Assembly (NCBI RefSeq): GCF_014836445.1
Contig: NZ_JACSQV010000002.1
Coordinates: forward strand, 73,927 to 137,926
Reading direction: 5' to 3'
Length of the DNA stretch: 64,000 bases
Origin: Cellulomonas avistercoris
GTDB lineage: Bacteria; Actinomycetota; Actinomycetes; Actinomycetales; Cellulomonadaceae
Shown here: positions 16,252-25,937 of the stretch, one piece after another
Position numbering within the stretch: the first letter of the stretch is position 1
Layout of the letters: each line of letters starts with the position of its first letter
The notes under the pieces: model-generated
What the model saw: the letters and a program-made list of their open reading frames with translations, nothing else
The model's database searches: none
What the model was told of the DNA's origin: nothing
Program-made: the position numbers and the translations under genes

Positions 16252-17079
16252 ATGACCGCGCACGCCCCCGGCGCCACCCCCCGTCGCTACCTCATGTGCG
16301 AGCCGAGCCACTACACGGTGTCCTACGAGATCAACCCGTGGATGGACCGCACGCGCACCACCGACACCGCCCTCGCGGTGCAGCAGTGGCGCACGCTGCG
16401 CGACACGTACCTGAGCCTGGGCCACACGGTCGACACGATCGAGCCGGTGCCGGGCCTGCCCGACATGGTCTACGCCGCCAACGGCGCGACGATGGTCGAC
16501 GGCGTCGTGTACTCCGCGCGCTTCCGGTACCCCGAGCGGCAGGCCGAGGGGCCGGCCTACCAGAAGTGGTTCGCCGACCGCGGCTACGTGACGCACACGG
16601 CCGCCGCGACCAACGAGGGCGAGGGCGACATGCTCGTCGCCGGCGGGCTGCTGCTGGCCGGCACCGGGTTCCGCACCGAGCGCACCGCGCACGCCGAGGC
16701 GCAGGAGCTGTTCGGCCGGCCGGTCGTCTCGCTCGAGCTCGTCGACCCGCGCTACTACCACCTCGACACCGCGCTGGCGGTGCTCTCGTCCGACCCGCGC
16801 GACCCGCAGATCGCGTACTACCCGCCGGCGTTCTCCCCCGGGTCGCGCGCGGTGCTCGAGCAGCTCTTCCCCGACGCGCTCCTCGCGACCGACGACGACG
16901 CCGCCGCGCTCGGCCTCAACGCGGTCTCCGACGGTCAGCACGTCGTCGTCGCGCCGCGCGCCACGCACCTGGCCGACGCGCTGCGCGAGCGCGGCTACGA
17001 GCCGATCCCCGTCGACACCTCGGAGCTGCTCAAGGGCGGCGGCGGGGCCAAGTGCTGCACGCTCGAGATCCGGGAGTGA
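16252..17079 (+). CDS. ddaH: Dimethylarginine dimethylaminohydrolase (amidinotransferase fold)
   Basis: A 275-residue guanidino-group-modifying enzyme. It should hydrolyse methylated arginine (or arginine) to citrulline plus amine. The substrate loop LPDMVYAANGATMVDG (69-84), the acidic GEGDM (Asp126), His170 in DPRYYHLDTAL and the C-terminal nucleophile in GGGGAKCC (Cys268 or 269) give the Asp-His-Cys machinery. The following gene, rocD, starts 2 bp after the stop, and this pairing is common in actinobacteria, where the enzyme is thought to feed arginine carbon to rocD. Specificity (ADMA versus arginine) is not settled by sequence. Confidence 0.9.
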   Translation: MTAHAPGATPRRYLMCEPSHYTVSYEINPWMDRTRTTDTALAVQQWRTLRDTYLSLGHTVDTIEPVPGLPDMVYAANGATMVDGVVYSARFRYPERQAEGPAYQKWFADRGYVTHTAAATNEGEGDMLVAGGLLLAGTGFRTERTAHAEAQELFGRPVVSLELVDPRYYHLDTALAVLSSDPRDPQIAYYPPAFSPGSRAVLEQLFPDALLATDDDAAALGLNAVSDGQHVVVAPRATHLADALRERGYEPIPVDTSELLKGGGGAKCCTLEIRE

Positions 17080-17081
17080 CC

Positions 17082-18305
17082 ATGCGTCCCGCCGTCGCGG
17101 CCTCCGCGCTCGCACCCAACTACCACCCGCTGCCGGTCACGCTCGCGACCGGTGAGGGGTCGTGGGTGACCGACACCGACGGGCGGCGCTACCTCGACCT
17201 GCTCGCGGGGTACTCGGCACTGAACTTCGGGCACCGGCACCCGGCGCTCGTCGCGGCCGCGCACGCGCAGCTCGACCGCCTCACGCTCACGTCCCGGGCG
17301 TTCGACCACGAGCTCCTCGAGCCGTTCGCGCAGGCGCTCGTCGGCCTCGTCGGGCCGCTGCTCGCGGGCACGTCGCACCTGGTCCTGCCGATGAACACCG
17401 GCGCCGAGGCCGTCGAGACCGCGATCAAGGCCGCGCGCAAGTGGGGGTACGAGGTGCGCGGCGTGCCCGCGGACCGCGCGACGATCGTCGTCGCCGACGG
17501 CAACTTCCACGGCCGGACGACGACGATCGTGTCGTTCTCGTCCGACCCCGACGCGCGCCGGGGCTTCGGGCCGTTCACGCCCGGGTTCGTGACCGTCCCG
17601 TACGACGACGCCGCTGCGGTCGCCGCGGCGATCGACGAGACCACCGTCGCGGTGCTGCTGGAGCCGGTGCAGGGCGAGCAGGGCGTCGTCGTGCCGTCGG
17701 CGGAGTACCTGCCGGCCGTGCGGGCGGCGTGCGACGACGCGGGCGTGCTGCTCATCGCGGACGAGATCCAGTCGGGCCTCGGGCGCACGGGCTCGACGCT
17801 CGCGTGCGAGCGGTTCGGCGTGCAGCCCGACCTCGTGACCCTCGGCAAGGCGCTCGGCGGCGGCGTGCTGCCCGTGTCCGCGGTCGTGGGCCGCGCCGAC
17901 GTGCTCGAGGTGCTCACGGCCGGGACGCACGGCTCCACGTTCGGCGGCAACCCGCTCGCGTGCGCCGTCGGGATCGCCGTGGTCGACCTGCTCACGCCCG
18001 GCACGTTGCAGGCCCGCGCCCGCACCCTCGGCGAGCTCGTCGCCGACCACCTCGCCGACCTCATGGACCGCGAGCTGCTGTCCGGCATGCGCACCATCGG
18101 CCTGTGGGCGGGGCTCGACGTGGCCCCCTCGGTGCCGGGCGGTCCCGCGTCGGGGCGTGAGCTGTGCGAGCGCCTGCTCACGCGCGGCGTCCTGGCCAAG
18201 GACACCCACGGCGGCACCATCCGCCTCGCCCCGCCGCTGACGATCGACCCCGCCGACCTCGACGAGGCCCTCACCCACCTCACCGCCGCCCTCACAGCCG
18301 CCTGA
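17082..18305 (+). CDS. rocD: Ornithine--oxo-acid transaminase
   Basis: A 407-residue class III PLP aminotransferase converting ornithine and 2-oxoglutarate to glutamate semialdehyde and glutamate. The signature LLIADEIQSGLGRTGS is at 223-238 (Asp227 contacts the PLP nitrogen), Lys256 in LGKALGGG forms the aldimine, and MNTGAEAVETAIK (104-116) and GNFHGRTTT (140-148) are typical of ornithine aminotransferase. It is co-transcribed with ddaH, 2 bp apart. Downstream, 16 bp after the stop, begins an array of stem-loops. Confidence 0.94.
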   Translation: MRPAVAASALAPNYHPLPVTLATGEGSWVTDTDGRRYLDLLAGYSALNFGHRHPALVAAAHAQLDRLTLTSRAFDHELLEPFAQALVGLVGPLLAGTSHLVLPMNTGAEAVETAIKAARKWGYEVRGVPADRATIVVADGNFHGRTTTIVSFSSDPDARRGFGPFTPGFVTVPYDDAAAVAAAIDETTVAVLLEPVQGEQGVVVPSAEYLPAVRAACDDAGVLLIADEIQSGLGRTGSTLACERFGVQPDLVTLGKALGGGVLPVSAVVGRADVLEVLTAGTHGSTFGGNPLACAVGIAVVDLLTPGTLQARARTLGELVADHLADLMDRELLSGMRTIGLWAGLDVAPSVPGGPASGRELCERLLTRGVLAKDTHGGTIRLAPPLTIDPADLDEALTHLTAALTAA

Positions 18306-18321
18306 CCCACCCCCTTTGGTC

Positions 18322-18594
18322 GTGAGAGGGCGATCCAGCTCCGGATCGACGAACTGGATTGCTCTCTCACGCCAGGACGGGAACCCCCCACCCCCGTGAG
18401 AGAGCGATCCGGCACACCACCGGGTTGACTGGATTGCTCTCTCACGCCAGGACGGGAACCCCCCACCCCCGTGAGAGAGCAATCCGGCACACCACCGGGC
18501 TGACTGGATTGCTCTCTCACGCCAGGACGGGACCCCCCACCCCCGTGAGAGAGCGATCCGGCACACCACCGGGTTGACTGGATTGCTCTCTCAC
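18322..18594. repeat. Tandem array of four stem-loops (period 74-75 bp)
   Basis: Four copies of a 49-50 bp inverted repeat lie at 18322-18370, 18396-18445, 18471-18520 and 18545-18594, separated by a conserved 24-25 bp linker (GCCAGGACGGGAACCCCCCA...). The arms are GTGAGAGAGC(A/G)ATCC and GGATTGCTCTCTCAC. The third copy pairs perfectly over 15 bp around a 20-nt loop; others carry A/G changes or one mismatch. The outer flanks, CCTTTGGTC on the left and GACCAAGG on the right, also pair, so the entire array is bounded by an inverted repeat. It fills the 333-bp gap between convergent rocD and the CAP protein gene. The apparent reading frames through it are artefacts of the repeat. Confidence 0.92.
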
Positions 18595-18638
18595 GACCAA
18601 GGGGGGATCTCGCGGCAGGACGGGGTGGGTGGGCTCGG

Positions 18639-19973
18639 TCAGCCGAAGGTGATGGAGGTGTAGAGCCAGCCGTCGTAGGACACGGCGCCGATGTAGGCGG
18701 TCGAGTAGCCGCCCAGCATCTGCTGGTTGTGGCCGCTCGAGCCCGCGTACGCGGCGATCATGCGCGTCGCGTTGCCGGGGCTGACGCGGCCGACGATCTC
18801 GGGACGCGCCTTGGGCGAGCCGGCGCGGGTGCCGGAGTGCCAGATGCTGTTCGACGCGGCCATCTGCATCGCGTGCTCGACGCGCGAGCCGGACCGGACG
18901 ATCGACAGCGCGCCGAGCCCGTTGGCCGCGCGGTGGGCGTTCAGGGCCGCGCCCACGTCGCCCGAGGAGGCCTCGGAGCCTGCGGTGGGGAGCCCGGCCG
19001 GTGCCGAGTCCTGTGCGGGGGCCGAGCCCGACGACCCGCCCGTGCTGGTGCCGGCGCCCGTGCTCGTGCCGGTGCCCGTCGAGCGGCGGGTCGTGGTGCC
19101 CTTCGACGAGCCGCGCGGAGCGGTGCGGGCGGCTGCCTGTGCGGCGGCCGCCGCCTGGGCCGCGGCGGCCTCGGCGGCGATGCGTGCGTCCTCGGCCGCC
19201 TGCCACGCCGCCTGCGCGTCCACGACGCCCTGCTGCGGAGCCGCGAGCGCGGCGGTCGTCGTGCGCAGCGACGTCAGGGAGACGGCGGGGGCGTCGAGGC
19301 TGCCCCGGGCGCCGTCGATCGCGCTCTGCAGGGCCCCGCGCGGTCCGTCACCGGCCTGCGGTGCCGCTGCGAGCGTCGCACCGGCCTGGTCCAGCGCGGC
19401 GCGACCGGCCGTCGTGACGTCCGCACGCAGGGCGGCGACGACGGCGGTGCCGGCGACGAGGCCGTCGACGCGGCCGGCGGCGAGCTCGGGGGCCACCGCC
19501 AGGTAGGCGCCCTCGACGCGCGTCTGCGCGGCGCGCCGGGCGTCGGCGCGCTCGGCACGCTCCTGCTGGACGGTCCACACGCCACCCGCGGCGACGAGCA
19601 CCGCGCCGGCCGTCAGCAGCGCGACGACCTGCCGCGCCCGTGGGCGGGCGGGGGCGGGCTGCTGCACCGGCTCGGGCGACGTCTCGAGCTCGGTCTGCGT
19701 GGCGGGTCCGCGGTCGGCCTCGGGCGCCACCACGGGCGCACCACCGGTCCGGAACGGCGCGGGCACCACGGGCGCGGCCGGCGACGCGGCTGCGTGCGGT
19801 GCGCGCACGACGGGCACGGGGGCCGAGACGACGTGACCGGCCTGCGTCGGGATGAGGGGCGGCGCGGCACCTGCGACGGGGGGCGCGTCGGGCGCGGGTG
19901 GTGCGCTCGCGGGGCCGGTCCTGGCCGTCGGCTCGCCCTGACGGCGCGCGCCCGTGTCCTGCCGTCCGCTCAT
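18639..19973 (-). CDS. Membrane-anchored CAP-domain protein
   Basis: A 444-residue protein. A Pro/Ala-rich cytoplasmic N-terminus (1-110) precedes one membrane helix (about 112-130, QVVALLTAGAVLVAAGGVWT). A helical Ala-rich region and a Ser/Thr/Gly linker follow. A C-terminal CAP (SCP/PR-1-like) domain starts near 325 (LNAHRAANGLGALSIVRSGS ... HSGTRAGSPKARPEIVGRV ... SSGHNQQML). The classic CAP His/Glu set is only partly visible, so it is a diverged member. Family members act outside the cell with varied roles. GGGGGGA precedes the ATG. It is the first of three CAP proteins in the window. Confidence 0.75.
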   Translation of the reverse strand: MSGRQDTGARRQGEPTARTGPASAPPAPDAPPVAGAAPPLIPTQAGHVVSAPVPVVRAPHAAASPAAPVVPAPFRTGGAPVVAPEADRGPATQTELETSPEPVQQPAPARPRARQVVALLTAGAVLVAAGGVWTVQQERAERADARRAAQTRVEGAYLAVAPELAAGRVDGLVAGTAVVAALRADVTTAGRAALDQAGATLAAAPQAGDGPRGALQSAIDGARGSLDAPAVSLTSLRTTTAALAAPQQGVVDAQAAWQAAEDARIAAEAAAAQAAAAAQAAARTAPRGSSKGTTTRRSTGTGTSTGAGTSTGGSSGSAPAQDSAPAGLPTAGSEASSGDVGAALNAHRAANGLGALSIVRSGSRVEHAMQMAASNSIWHSGTRAGSPKARPEIVGRVSPGNATRMIAAYAGSSGHNQQMLGGYSTAYIGAVSYDGWLYTSITFG

Positions 19974-20133
19974 CGGTCCCCCCTGGGTCGTCGCTTCTCA
20001 CGACGTCATCGGCACCTGCAGCGTCCGACCTGAGCGTTCGTGCCGCAATCGGGGGCACATATGGTCACTTGTCTTGCACCTTCGTGCAGATCGGGCGGAC
20101 GGGACATCTGCTCAGGCAGCCGTCGGTCCGCCG

Positions 20134-21066
20134 TCAGTCCGCGGTCGCGTCGTCGCCGCGCGTCGTGACGACCATGACCGGGCACCGCGCGTGGTGCAGC
20201 ACGGCCTGGCTGGTCGAGCCGAGCAGCAGGCCGGCGAACCCGCCGCGCCCCCGCGAGCCGACGACCACGAGGTCGGTCGCCGCGGAGAACTCCGTCAGCA
20301 GCTCGGCGCCCGTGCCGTCGAGCACGCGGCGCTGCACCACGACGCCCGGGTGGTCGGCGAGCGCACGGTCGACCACGACGTCCAGGCCCTCGGCCATGTC
20401 GGTGAGCACCTGCTCGTGGTCGACCGCGGACGGCAGCCACGCCAGCGCGCCCGTCATCGAGGCGATCGGCACGCCCGTCACGGCGAACAGCTCGGCCCCC
20501 CAGGCCTGGGACTCGCGGATCGCGGCGCGCAGAGCGCGCTCGGCCGGTGGCGACCCGTCGACGCCGACCACGATGCGCCGCACCGGCCGCACCTGCGGGG
20601 TCTCGCCGTCCGTGAGCGGCTGACCGTCCGCGCCCCGCAGCGGCACGACGACCGTGGGGCACCACCCGTGCGCGGGCAGCGCCGACGAGACGGTACCGAG
20701 CAGCCGGTCCGCGAAGCCGCCGCGCCCCCGGGTGCCGACGACGGCGAGCTCCACGTGCCGGGACTCCTCGACGAGCACGCCGGCCGCGTCACCCGTGACC
20801 ACGCGCCCGTGCACGGGCACCCCCGGGTCCCGCAGGTGTGCGAGCGCCTCGTCGAGCACCGCCTGGGCACCGGCGCGGATCGTCTCGTCGTCCAGCGCGG
20901 CGTACCCGCCGTCGAGCGACGCCGCGGTGAACGACGGCAGCGAGTACGCCACGACCAGCCGCAGACCGATGCCGCGGGTACGGGCCTCCGCGGCCGCCCA
21001 GTCGAGCGCGTGCAGCCCAGCGGCCGACCCGTCGACCCCCACGAGGATCTCGCTCTCGCGCGTCAT
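20134..21066 (-). CDS. Universal stress protein, two USP domains
   Basis: A 310-residue tandem USP. Domain 1 (about 4-145) and domain 2 (about 160-305) each begin with an 'ILVGVDGS'/'IVVGVDGS' strand and each end with the ATP-binding motif: GTRGRGGFADRLLGTVSSAL and GSRGRGGFAGLLLGSTSQAV. Both therefore probably bind ATP. Such proteins are typical of actinobacterial stress and dormancy responses. The ATG at 21066 was chosen because GGAGGT lies 4 nt upstream; that GGAGGT is part of an earlier in-frame ATG context (21078). It is a single gene. Confidence 0.93.
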   Translation of the reverse strand: MTRESEILVGVDGSAAGLHALDWAAAEARTRGIGLRLVVAYSLPSFTAASLDGGYAALDDETIRAGAQAVLDEALAHLRDPGVPVHGRVVTGDAAGVLVEESRHVELAVVGTRGRGGFADRLLGTVSSALPAHGWCPTVVVPLRGADGQPLTDGETPQVRPVRRIVVGVDGSPPAERALRAAIRESQAWGAELFAVTGVPIASMTGALAWLPSAVDHEQVLTDMAEGLDVVVDRALADHPGVVVQRRVLDGTGAELLTEFSAATDLVVVGSRGRGGFAGLLLGSTSQAVLHHARCPVMVVTTRGDDATAD

Positions 21067-21184
21067 GCCGACCTCCATGTCGCGACCGGCGCCCCGTCGC
21101 GCCGTGCCGGTGTCCGGTTCCCGGCCATCGTGGCACAACCGAGCACGTCAGCGGACCAGGACCCGCGAGGCCGCCCCGCCGCGG

Positions 21185-21733
21185 TCAGGCGACGAGGTAC
21201 GGCGACCACGCCGGCTCGGCGCGCCCCGCGGCGCCGCCGACGGTGACGGACCACCGCGGTGCGCGGGGCCGAAAGGGCAGCTCCCAGCCGAGCTCGTGCA
21301 GGGTCCGGTCGGCCTTGCGGTGGTTGCACCGCACGCACGCCGCGACGACGTTGGTCCACTCGTGCCGACCGCCGCGCGACCGCGGCTGCACGTGGTCGAC
21401 CGTGTCGGCACCGCCGCCGCAGTACGCGCACCGGTGGTCGTCGCGCTGCAGCACCGTCCGCCGTGTGGGCGGCACGGGCCGGCGGTGCGGCACGTGCACG
21501 TAGCGCGTGAGGACGAGCACCACGGGCAGGGGCATCTGCAGGTGCGGGGCGTGCAGCACGCGGCCGTCGGACTCCAGCACCGTGGCCTTGCCGGTCATGA
21601 CGAGCGCCACGGCGCGGTGCAGCGTCACGATGCACAGGGGGTCGCCGCTCGCGTTCAGCAGGAGCGCGCGTGACGGCACCGGGGCGCGCTCGACGTCGTG
21701 ATGGGGGGCCTGGTCGCCGGCGGTCGTCAGCAC
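21185..21733 (-). CDS. HNH endonuclease
   Basis: A 182-residue HNH nuclease. The domain at about 100-145 has CAYCGGGADTVDHVQPRSRG, then NVVAACVRCNHRKADRTL, with both zinc-binding CxxC pairs, the catalytic His in DHV and the Asn in WTN. The N-terminal 90 residues (ALLLNASGDPLCIVTLHRAV, then LVMTGKATVL) form the domain usual for this very common stand-alone actinobacterial HNH protein, whose role is unknown. The GTG at 21733 has AGGAG 7 nt upstream. No restriction or phage genes are nearby. Confidence 0.92.
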   Translation of the reverse strand: MLTTAGDQAPHHDVERAPVPSRALLLNASGDPLCIVTLHRAVALVMTGKATVLESDGRVLHAPHLQMPLPVVLVLTRYVHVPHRRPVPPTRRTVLQRDDHRCAYCGGGADTVDHVQPRSRGGRHEWTNVVAACVRCNHRKADRTLHELGWELPFRPRAPRWSVTVGGAAGRAEPAWSPYLVA

Positions 21734-21877
21734 GGTGCACTCCTGACCTCGGGGGTCGGACCGGCTGGCTGCCGGTCCGCACGAGAAGGAACAGCGTGGA
21801 TGCGGGACCAGGGTACGCGCACGTGCTTTGTCAGCAGAGGCGAACGCGGAGGTCCGATCGAGGGGCCTGCAGAGACG

Positions 21878-21915
21878 ACGAGGCCCCGGCGACGCGGACG
21901 TCGTCGGGGCCTCGT
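21878..21915 (-). terminator. Stem-loop terminator after NlpC/P60 gene
   Basis: A 16-bp stem with one G-U pair (ACGAGGCCCCGGCGAC with GTCGTCGGGGCCTCGT) around a 6-nt loop lies 13 bp beyond the stop codon at 21929. Confidence 0.75.
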
Positions 21916-21928
21916 GGCACGGGTCGGG

Positions 21929-22717
21929 TCAGCCGATCCGGATGAAGGTCGGGTTGCTCTGCCAGATGGCCCGGAACTGGACCGTCTTGCCCGGGCGGGG
22001 AGCGTCGATCATCTGGTTGCCACCGGCGTAGATGCCGACGTGGCCAGGGCTCCAGATGAGGTCACCGGGCTGCGCGTCGGCGCGGGAGACGACCGTGCCG
22101 GCGTTGCGCTGGGCGGACGACGTGCGCGGCAGCGTGATGCCGAGCTGCGCGTAGACGTACGACGTGAAGCCGGAGCAGTCCATGCCCTCGGGGCTGGCGC
22201 CGCCGGAGACGTACGGGACGCCCACGTAGCGGGCCGCGACCTCGAGCACCGCGTTGCCGGCGACCGACTGCGGGACCGGGTTGCTGGCGACGGCAGCGGA
22301 GGACGAGGAGGACGACGACGAGGTGGTCGCTGCCCGCTCGGCCGTGCGGGCCGCGGCACGCGTGGTGCGCACGGGCTCCGGCGGAGGCGTCGGCTTCTCG
22401 GCGGTGATCACCGGCGCGTCGACCGTGAACACGGCCTCGGCGGGCGAGGCCACGACGGGCGAGGTGTTGAGGACCGCGCGAGCCGAGGCGGCGAGGGCGG
22501 AGGTGTCGACGGCGGCGAGCGCCGGGGCGCTGTCACGGTCGGCCGCGTAGGACGGGACGGCGATCATGGAGACCATGAGCCCGGACGAGGCCGCGACGAC
22601 GGCGGACCGTCGACCGACGGTGCCCATCTGCTCGGAGGCAGCGTTCGCGAGCTCGGTCAGCGGCGTCGAAGGACGCCGCGCGGCGCGGTGGCGCGCCCGG
22701 TTGATGCTTTCGGACAA
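21929..22717 (-). CDS. Secreted NlpC/P60 peptidoglycan endopeptidase
   Basis: A 262-residue exported cell-wall hydrolase. It has a basic N-terminus and a signal-type helix at about 38-58 (SAVVAASSGLMVSMIAVPSY) ending at AA-DRD. A Ser/Ala-rich linker includes eight Ser in a row, and an NlpC/P60 domain spans about 152-262. Catalytic Cys181 is in GMDCSGFTSYVYAQLG and His226 in GHVGIYAGG. These enzymes cleave the D-Glu to DAP bond of stem peptides. I chose the TTG at 22717, with AGGAGAGG 7-10 nt upstream; the ATG far upstream would run through the riboswitch. Expression is probably controlled by the c-di-AMP riboswitch that ends 16 bp before the start. Confidence 0.92.
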   Translation of the reverse strand: MSESINRARHRAARRPSTPLTELANAASEQMGTVGRRSAVVAASSGLMVSMIAVPSYAADRDSAPALAAVDTSALAASARAVLNTSPVVASPAEAVFTVDAPVITAEKPTPPPEPVRTTRAAARTAERAATTSSSSSSSSAAVASNPVPQSVAGNAVLEVAARYVGVPYVSGGASPEGMDCSGFTSYVYAQLGITLPRTSSAQRNAGTVVSRADAQPGDLIWSPGHVGIYAGGNQMIDAPRPGKTVQFRAIWQSNPTFIRIG

Positions 22718-22732
22718 CGAGTTGCCTCTCCT

Positions 22733-22945
22733 GTCGCCTACGAGGTGAGCTGTCGGGTTCGGGTGGGAGAACACCCGGCCGGTCGTCCGTCGCGACCTGC
22801 TGCGCACCTGCGTGCACTGCTGTCGCGCCGTGTTCCCGGCTTCACCCCAAGGACACCGATCTTCCGGTGCCCACAATGTGGTTCCCCCGCCCCTGCCGGC
22901 GAGTCGTACGGACCTGCGAGCGGCGGCAGGGTTCGGCGTTCCGCT
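22733..22945 (-). promoter_or_regulatory. Cyclic di-AMP riboswitch (ydaO-yuaA class)
   Basis: On the minus strand the leader carries, in order, the conserved blocks of the ydaO aptamer: GCCGAACCCTGCCGCC, GGGGGAACCA, CCTTGGGGTGAAGCCGG, CCCGAACCCGACAGCTCACC, and CTCGTAGGC just before the gene. The GC-rich linkers that pair to form its helices lie between them. In actinobacteria this class senses c-di-AMP and usually shuts off secreted cell-wall hydrolases, which is what follows here. The further 200 bp upstream (22946-23150) should hold the promoter; a tandem GTGACCATCGCG/GTGACAATCGCG is visible near 23016-23040, but I cannot assign boxes. Confidence 0.92.
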
Positions 22946-23150
22946 CGAGGGCTTCCTGGAGGAGGGTTCCGAGAAGCAGGACGAACGTACATGACCCTCT
23001 GCGCGATTGTCACGCGATGGTCACGAAGATCTCGGTCGGATCATGGACGACCGTCCGACGCGCCGCGCGACACGCCGACGACACGCAGGTGCGAAGGCGC
23101 ACCAGAGCATGCAGGCGCGACAAAGCGGACAGGCCGCGTGGTGGCGGGTT

Positions 23151-23840
23151 TCACGCCCCGATGAAGATGTGCCGCGCCACGTCGTAGGGCAGGTCCAGCA
23201 CCGTGCCGGCACCCGCGACACCCACCGTCACGACGCCCACGGCCCGCTCCACGGTCACGTGCGCACCGGGCGTCACACCCGCGTCCGCGAGCCGCGTGAG
23301 CAGCTCGACGTCGACCTGCAGCGGCTCGGCGATGCGGGCGATGACGGCCGTGCCGTCCGCCGCGGCACCGGGCGCCGTGAGCGGGACGACGCCGTCGAGG
23401 AACGTCACGGGCGTGCGCTCCTCCCCGATCTCGTCCAGCCCGGGGATCGGGTTGCCGTACGGGTCGAAGTGCGGGTGGTCGAGCAGCGCGGCCAGGCGCT
23501 TCTCGACCCGCTCGCTCATGACGTGCTCCCAGCGGCACGCCTCCTCGTGGACGTGCGGCCAGTCCAGGCCGATGACGTCGGTGAGCAGGCGCTCGGCGAG
23601 CCGGTGCTTGCGCATCACGCGCACGGCCTTGCCGAGCCCGTCCCCCGTCAGCTCGAGGTGACGGTCGCCCGTGACGACGACGAGGCCGTCGCGCTCCATG
23701 CGCGCGACCGTCTGCGAGACGGTCGGGCCGGAGTGGCCCAGACGCTCCGCGATCCGGGCCCGCAGCGGCGTGATGCCTTCCTCGGTGAGCTCGTAGATCG
23801 TCTTGAGATACATCTCGGTCGTGTCGATCAGGTCGCTCAC
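23151..23840 (-). CDS. ideR: Iron-dependent repressor, IdeR/DtxR family
   Basis: A 229-residue metal-dependent repressor very like mycobacterial IdeR and corynebacterial DtxR. The winged helix (LRARIAERLGHSGPTVSQTV) carries Ser37, Pro39 and Gln43 for DNA contact. The metal ligands keep DtxR numbering: Met10, His79, Glu83, His98, Cys102, Glu105 and His106 (HVHEEACRWEHVMSERVEKR). NPIPGLDEIG is the dimer-region hallmark, and a C-terminal SH3-like domain is present. With Fe2+ it should repress siderophore and iron-uptake genes. The GTG at 23840 has GGGAGG 7 nt upstream. It is divergent from serC. Confidence 0.93.
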   Translation of the reverse strand: MSDLIDTTEMYLKTIYELTEEGITPLRARIAERLGHSGPTVSQTVARMERDGLVVVTGDRHLELTGDGLGKAVRVMRKHRLAERLLTDVIGLDWPHVHEEACRWEHVMSERVEKRLAALLDHPHFDPYGNPIPGLDEIGEERTPVTFLDGVVPLTAPGAAADGTAVIARIAEPLQVDVELLTRLADAGVTPGAHVTVERAVGVVTVGVAGAGTVLDLPYDVARHIFIGA

Positions 23841-23906
23841 CGCTCGGCCTCCCACGTCGCGTCGAACGGCCGGGGACACCCGCGCCGCGTGCTGCGCCCA
23901 GGGTAG

Positions 23907-25109
<1,203 letters not shown>

Positions 25110-25112
25110 GCG

Positions 25113-25814
25113 TCAGGAGCGGCGACGCCGTGCGGCCAGGACCCCACCCGCACCGGCGAGCACCAGCCCGCCCGCGATGAGCGCGAGGGGACCGGCGGAC
25201 GAGCCGGTCGCCGAGAGGACCTCGGCGCGCTCGCCCGCGACGGCCGCCGGCACGGCGGGTGCGTCGTCGTCTGCGGCGAGCACGTCGGAGCGCGGCGGCG
25301 CCGTGAGGCACACGGGGCTCGACGGCGGGTAGGCGACCACGGCCGACGCCGACGGGTTGACCTGGAAGGACACCTCGACGGACGGGCGGACCCAGTCGAA
25401 CTCGTCGCCGACGACCCACGTGCCGCCCTCGAGACGCCAGCCGGGCCAGTCGACGCCCGCGCCGGTGGAGTCGACCACGGCGCCCGGCCACAGCACGGTG
25501 CCGGACAGCGGCTGGTCGGCGTACACGACGTCGGCACCGCCGGGGTTGGCGAACGCGATGGTGACGGTGGTCTTGTCCGTGCCGACCGGGGTGACCGCGT
25601 AGCGCAGCTTCGGGACGTCGTTGTCGCACACGGGCGTCAGGACGGTGACGTCGACCTCGCAGGGCAGCTCGCCGCCGTACTCGTCGGTGTTCCGCGTGCA
25701 GCCGTCAGCCGCGGGCGCGGAGGGCTGGGAGGTCGCCGCGGTCGCGACCGGGCCGAGCCCCGTGGCCGCCAGGACGAGACCTGCGACGGCGCAGACCTTG
25801 ATGAACGCGCGCAT
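25113..25814 (-). CDS. Secreted surface protein with C-terminal sorting signal (LSATG)
   Basis: A 233-residue exported protein. It has a signal peptide (1-26, MRAFIKVCAVAGLVLAATGL ...). Two Cys pairs could form disulfides in the extracellular part (CTRNTDEYGGELPC, then VCDN and VCL). The end LSATG-SSAGPLALIAGGLVLAGAGG-RRRRS is a sortase-type signal: a pentapeptide, a hydrophobic helix and a basic tail. LAxTG-like motifs are used by class E sortases of high-GC actinobacteria, and here Ser replaces the first Ala. The ATG at 25814 has GGGAG upstream. It lies 123 bp downstream of a DUF4012 gene on the same strand, an arrangement repeated near 48 kb. Confidence 0.8.
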   Translation of the reverse strand: MRAFIKVCAVAGLVLAATGLGPVATAATSQPSAPAADGCTRNTDEYGGELPCEVDVTVLTPVCDNDVPKLRYAVTPVGTDKTTVTIAFANPGGADVVYADQPLSGTVLWPGAVVDSTGAGVDWPGWRLEGGTWVVGDEFDWVRPSVEVSFQVNPSASAVVAYPPSSPVCLTAPPRSDVLAADDDAPAVPAAVAGERAEVLSATGSSAGPLALIAGGLVLAGAGGVLAARRRRS

Positions 25815-25937
25815 GCTGGCTCCCACGTAGAATCGGACATTTCGTCCTCTTCATCTTGACCTCGGGAGCCGTCGAATCCTACCGACATTCGGGTGAATCC
25901 GGACAGATCGGACTCTTTCACCCGGGAGGGTGCACGC

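Noticed and set aside
18359..18577. Small coding gene made of repeated peptides
   Set aside because: Open frames exist on both strands only because the 75-bp repeat is a multiple of three. No ribosome binding site and no family pattern are seen.
18322..18594. CRISPR array
   Set aside because: The units have a regular period but no variable spacers (linkers are also conserved), units are 50-bp hairpins, and no cas genes are present.
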